Of a stretch of DNA of 18,462 bases, positions 15,203 to 18,462 are shown in pieces; position 1 is the stretch's first letter, and the number at the start of each line of letters is the position of its first letter. This DNA is from Flavobacteriaceae bacterium (GTDB taxonomy: Bacteria; Bacteroidota; Bacteroidia; Flavobacteriales; Flavobacteriaceae): assembly GCA_027068695.1 (NCBI GenBank), contig JAMOMG010000319.1, positions 1-18,462 of the forward strand, written 5' to 3'. Position numbers and translations under genes: made by a program. The notes under the pieces are model-generated. The model made no database searches. It worked only from the letters and a program-made list of their open reading frames with translations, and had not been told where the DNA came from.

Positions 15203-16606
15203 ATGAATAAAATATTACAGTTGTGTTTGATATTTATTTCCACTACGTATGCATTTGGTCAAAATAATGATAACGTAAAATATACACTTAATTATGTCGA
15301 AAAATCAGACAAGGTTTTAATAACCATACAATTTGATTCTTTAAATATTAACACCGTTAAGTTAATAATTCCTCGAAGTGCTCCTGGGACTTATGAGCTT
15401 ACAAATTACAGTTCTTTTGTAGATAATGTTAAAGCATATACTAGTTCTAATAAAAATATTGAGGGAAACATAGGAGAAGGATCCTATTTTGTTTTTTCAG
15501 ATAGCAAAAATTTATACATTTCATCTATTACTTATCAGGTTGATATTGGTAAAATGGAAACAACCTTATTAGGTTCTTATGCAAGTTCCAAAGTAAGAAA
15601 AAATTATGTAGGAATTTTAGGGTATTCAGTTTTTGGTTTTGTGGAAGGTTTAGAAAACAAACAAATAGTATTGGATATTAATACAGTTACAGATTGGCCA
15701 ATTTTTAGTACGCTTCGACCTCAAAAAGAAAGAAAAAAAGGCACAGACTCTTATTTTATTGAAAATTATGCAGTACTTGCCGATGCACAATATCTTTTAG
15801 GTGAAGGAGTAGAAATATATCAAATAGCTAATACAAAAATACCGCTGTTTGTTGCTGTATATGCTGAAACAGAAACTAATATTAAAGAAATTGGACGAAG
15901 AGTTTTAAAATCATTTAATAAATTAACTAGCTATTTTGGGTTTGTTCCTATGCCACATTATACAGTTTGTTACGAGTTTTTAAGCCCTATTTCTAAAAAG
16001 CATGACTATGGTTTTTCAATGGAACATTTAAATAGTATGACTGCAAGTTTTGATATCTCAAAGGCAATTACAAATTATAATTCAAATGCAAAAATTGGGA
16101 GTATTGTTCATCATATTGCACATTCCTGGATTCCGATACGATCTTACGGCACAGGATATCGTCCGTTTGAATGGCAAACTGCTCCACTAATAGAAACCAT
16201 TTGGTTAAATGAAGGGTTTATTTGGTATATTTCATATTATACAGTTTTAGACAATAAACAAATTATTGATTTTTTTAATGAAATTTTAGATAGTGCACCA
16301 GATTATATTAAGAAAAAATCATTAAAAGAATTATCATTATTGGGGTCTACCCAATATTCAATGGATTTTAGAATAGGTAAAAATTTATTTTCAAGAGGTG
16401 CTCTTTTGGCATACGATCTTGACGTTTTAATATTCAAAGAAACAAATGGGCAAAAATCTTTTAAAGATGCCATATTAGGTTTATTAAAATGGACAGAAGT
16501 AAATAAAAGAGCATTTAGATATGATGAAATAGCTTCTATAATTTCAAAATCTGTAAATGTGGATGTTTCTAAGGTGTGGAAAAAATGGCAAAAACCAATG
16601 AGATAA
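15203..16606 (+). CDS. Secreted M61-like peptidase homologue with a degenerate zinc motif
   Basis: A 467-residue protein with a signal peptide (about 1-19, ending YAFGQ). The N-terminal beta domain has the M61 glycyl-aminopeptidase feature IIPRSAPGTYEL (55-66), and SMEHLNS (272-278) matches the conserved EH block before the active site. The zinc motif, normally HExxH, is His303-His304-Ile-Ala-His307: both metal-binding His remain but the catalytic Glu is His. The expected third ligand, Glu337 in WLNEGF, is present. M61 enzymes usually run to about 600 residues with a C-terminal PDZ domain, which is missing. It may bind zinc without normal catalysis or act by another mechanism. Its 3' end meets the nitrilase gene directly, so the two are probably one operon. 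Confidence 0.8.
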   Translation: MNKILQLCLIFISTTYAFGQNNDNVKYTLNYVEKSDKVLITIQFDSLNINTVKLIIPRSAPGTYELTNYSSFVDNVKAYTSSNKNIEGNIGEGSYFVFSDSKNLYISSITYQVDIGKMETTLLGSYASSKVRKNYVGILGYSVFGFVEGLENKQIVLDINTVTDWPIFSTLRPQKERKKGTDSYFIENYAVLADAQYLLGEGVEIYQIANTKIPLFVAVYAETETNIKEIGRRVLKSFNKLTSYFGFVPMPHYTVCYEFLSPISKKHDYGFSMEHLNSMTASFDISKAITNYNSNAKIGSIVHHIAHSWIPIRSYGTGYRPFEWQTAPLIETIWLNEGFIWYISYYTVLDNKQIIDFFNEILDSAPDYIKKKSLKELSLLGSTQYSMDFRIGKNLFSRGALLAYDLDVLIFKETNGQKSFKDAILGLLKWTEVNKRAFRYDEIASIISKSVNVDVSKVWKKWQKPMR

Positions 16607-16629
16607 TAACTAAAAAATTTGAATTTGAT

Positions 16630-17622
16630 ATGAATGAAAACAATATATTGAAAATAGGAATGGCTCAAATTTCTCCTGTATGGTTGGATAAAGAAAAAAC
16701 TATTGAAAAAATAAAGTTATTTATTATTGAAGCAGGAGAAAAGAAATGTGAACTTATAATTTTTGGGGAAGGATTACTACCTGGTTATCCTTTTTGGGTA
16801 TCTCTAACAAATGGATCAGCATTTGATTCAACAATTCAAAAAGAAATACACGCCCATTATATTAGAAATTCAATACAAATTGAAGCAGGGGAATTAAGTG
16901 AAATTTGTGAATTGGCAAAAAAATATAACATGGCTATATACCTAGGAATTATAGAACGAGCCAAGGATAGAGGAGGACACAGTTTATATTGTTCTTTGGT
17001 GTATATTAATGCAAAAGGAAAAATTGAATCTGTTCACAGAAAGTTACAACCTACCTATGAAGAAAGGTTAGTTTGGGCAGCCGGAGATGGCAATGGTTTA
17101 CAAGTTCATAATTTAAAGCAATTTTGTGTAGGTGGATTAAACTGTTGGGAAAATTGGATGCCACTTTCCAGAACTGCACTTTATGGTTTAGGAGAAAATT
17201 TACATATAGCCGTTTGGCCAGGCTCAGATTATAACACAACGGATATTACCAGATTTATAGCGAGAGAATCTCGATCATTTGTAATATCTGTTTCGAGTTT
17301 AATGAAGGTTGAAGATTTTCCAAACAATACTCCTCATTTAAAAACAATTTTAAAAAAGGCGCCTACAGTATTGGCAAATGGAGGCTCTTGTATTGCCGGC
17401 CCTGATGGAGAATGGATTGTTGAACCAATCATTGGAAAGGAAGGGTTAATTGTAAAAGAGTTAGATTTCAATCGGGTATTAGAAGAGCGACAAAATTTTG
17501 ATCCTGTTGGGCATTACTCCCGTCCAGATATTACAAAACTTACAGTTAACAGAGAAAGACAATCAATAGTTAATATTGTTGATAATTTAAAGAGTGATAA
17601 CGAAGTAGATTACATTCAATAA
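16630..17622 (+). CDS. Nitrilase (carbon-nitrogen hydrolase superfamily)
   Basis: A 330-residue enzyme of the nitrilase branch, expected to convert a nitrile to a carboxylic acid and ammonia. The catalytic triad is complete: Glu47 in IIFGEGLLPGYPFW, Lys138 in HRKLQPTYEER and Cys172 in GGLNCWENWMPLSR. The CWExxxPLxR block and the YPFW block separate true nitrilases, and the related cyanide dihydratases, from amidases. No signal peptide is seen, so it acts in the cytoplasm. The start is uncertain. I prefer ATG 16630, which begins MNENNILKIGMAQISP and falls 23 bases after the upstream stop; ATG 16585, or a GTG at 16576, would overlap the M61-like gene. The natural substrate (a plant, algal or amino-acid-derived nitrile, or cyanide) cannot be read from the sequence. 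Confidence 0.92.
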   Translation: MNENNILKIGMAQISPVWLDKEKTIEKIKLFIIEAGEKKCELIIFGEGLLPGYPFWVSLTNGSAFDSTIQKEIHAHYIRNSIQIEAGELSEICELAKKYNMAIYLGIIERAKDRGGHSLYCSLVYINAKGKIESVHRKLQPTYEERLVWAAGDGNGLQVHNLKQFCVGGLNCWENWMPLSRTALYGLGENLHIAVWPGSDYNTTDITRFIARESRSFVISVSSLMKVEDFPNNTPHLKTILKKAPTVLANGGSCIAGPDGEWIVEPIIGKEGLIVKELDFNRVLEERQNFDPVGHYSRPDITKLTVNRERQSIVNIVDNLKSDNEVDYIQ

Positions 17623-17794
17623 AAAAATAAAACAGATATTGAGTTTATATTCATTTAAAATAATTCATAATTTGTATGTTTTTTTAAGCTAAACTGTAAA
17701 GTTTGTTTAAAAACAGTGTTAAACCTATAAAATTTCAATCGTTTTCGTATTTTATCTCTAATAAACTCACATTATTTTGTAAACTTGCAAACTT

Positions 17795-17830
17795 AAATTA
17801 GCACTAAAATTTTAAGAGGCTAATTTTTTT
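17795..17830 (+). terminator. Terminator-like hairpin in front of leuC (possible attenuator)
   Basis: AAATTAGC (17795-17802) and GCTAATTT (17819-17826) form a perfect eight-base stem with a 16-base loop, followed by an unbroken T run to 17830. It ends 21 bases before the leuC ATG, so a leuC promoter could hardly fit after it. Either it ends readthrough from the nitrilase gene or it sits in the leuC leader and controls readthrough. The stem has only two GC pairs and may be weak. Confidence 0.35.
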
Positions 17831-17851
17831 AAAAGATTTAAAAATAAATAG

Positions 17852-18462
17852 ATGAGTACAACATTATTCGATAAGGTTTGGGATTCACATGTGGTTAAAA
17901 AAATAAAAGACGGGCCAGATGTATTTTTTATTGACAGACATTTAATTCATGAAGTTACAAGCCCTGTAGCATTTTTAGGATTGAAAAGTAGAAATAATAC
18001 GGTATTATATCCTAATAAAACATTTGCTACGGCAGATCATAACACACCAACTACAAATCAACATCTACCGGTTGAAGACCCATTATCGGCTAATCAATTA
18101 AAAGCACTAGAAGAAAATTCGGCTGAATGGGGTATTCCTCATTGGGGGTTAGGACATCAAAAAAATGGGATTGTACACGTTATTGGTCCAGAAAATGGAA
18201 TTACACTTCCAGGAGCCACTATTGTTTGTGGAGATTCTCATACATCTACACATGGTGCTTTCGGAGCTATAGCGTTTGGTATTGGTACTTCAGAAGTAGA
18301 AATGGTACTTTCTTCTCAATGCATTATGCAACCAAAGCCCAAAAAAATGAGAATAAATATTAATGGAGAACTTGGGTTGGGTGTTACGCCAAAAGATGTT
18401 GCCTTGTTTATTATTTCCAAATTAACAACTTCAGGAGCTACCGGGTATTTTGTAGAATATGC
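17852..18462 (+). CDS. leuC: 3-isopropylmalate dehydratase large subunit, 3' end cut off by the window edge
   Basis: About 203 codons from the ATG at 17852 to the right edge without a stop. The protein begins [12 protein letters not shown] and shows the aconitase-superfamily blocks [17 protein letters not shown] (52-68), [19 protein letters not shown] (125-143) and GTSEVEMVL (145-153), with a normal GVTPKDVAL stretch (177-185). LeuC with LeuD isomerises 2-isopropylmalate to 3-isopropylmalate in leucine synthesis. The cysteines that hold the 4Fe-4S cluster lie further along and are not in the window. It is probably the first gene of a leucine operon; leuD would be expected just beyond. A terminator-like hairpin lies right upstream, and no leader peptide rich in leucine codons was found in the 229-base gap. 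Confidence 0.97.
   Translation, partial: MSTTLFDKVWDSHVVKKIKDGPDVFFIDRHLIHEVTSPVAFLGLKSRNNTVLYPNKTFATADHNTPTTNQHLPVEDPLSANQLKALEENSAEWGIPHWGLGHQKNGIVHVIGPENGITLPGATIVCGDSHTSTHGAFGAIAFGIGTSEVEMVLSSQCIMQPKPKKMRININGELGLGVTPKDVALFIISKLTTSGATGYFVEY

Noticed and set aside
16576..16629. Longer nitrilase start at GTG 16576 or ATG 16585
   Set aside because: The extra 15-18 residues (MAKTNEIITKKFEFD) do not resemble a nitrilase N-terminus, and the frame there is shared with the end of the M61-like gene. Not excluded, only less likely.
17623..17795. Leader peptide for leucine attenuation
   Set aside because: The one ATG frame seen reads Met-Phe-Phe-stop and has no leucine codons.
18127..18363. Plus-strand open frame near the right edge
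   Set aside because: It lies wholly within leuC in another frame and codes an odd, Tyr/Trp/Ser-rich peptide. leuC is certain.

Overview
The window reads as a stretch of chromosome from a low-GC member of the Bacteroidota, most likely the family Flavobacteriaceae. The evidence is the AT-rich composition, start codons without Shine-Dalgarno sequences, and promoter elements of the Bacteroidota type (a TAnnTTTG box near -7, sometimes with a TTG box 19 bases upstream). Signal peptides end in the FGQ pattern common in flavobacteria, one lipoprotein has an acidic stretch after its lipobox cysteine, and there are family-typical genes such as a GSCFA-domain protein. The gene content is mostly housekeeping. 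I see no phage, insertion sequence, CRISPR array or defence cassette.

Layout, left to right. A truncated lipoprotein gene runs off the left edge on the minus strand. Divergent from it is clcA (H+/Cl- exchanger), which converges on a minus-strand pair, alaS followed by a GSCFA/SGNH-type gene. Divergent from alaS is a plus-strand series: an inner-membrane-anchored M23/LytM peptidase overlapping a minimal MerR-type regulator, then lemA and two TPM-domain genes joined by TAATG stop/start overlaps. This series converges on a minus-strand block holding a sulfide:quinone-reductase-like flavoprotein, a secreted AbgB-like M20 peptidase and the ribosome-assembly GTPase der. A small two-helix membrane protein of unknown function lies on the plus strand between der and a second ribosome-assembly GTPase, era. 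Divergent from era is an initiator tRNA gene with a clear promoter and a strong intrinsic terminator. Then come a signal-peptide-bearing M61-like peptidase with a degenerate zinc motif, a nitrilase that overlaps or closely follows it, and the start of leuC, which runs off the right edge.

How the genes work together. Translation and ribosome biogenesis dominate (alaS, der, era, tRNA-fMet). The envelope theme comes from the M23 peptidase, the lemA/TPM group, the lipoprotein and the two secreted peptidase homologues. The least ordinary items are an M61 homologue whose catalytic Glu is His, an SQR-like enzyme without the central redox cysteine, mirror-image promoters between era and the initiator tRNA, and a terminator-like hairpin just in front of leuC. 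None amounts to a convincing new system by itself. All assignments come from motif reading and memory of the families; no database search was run.
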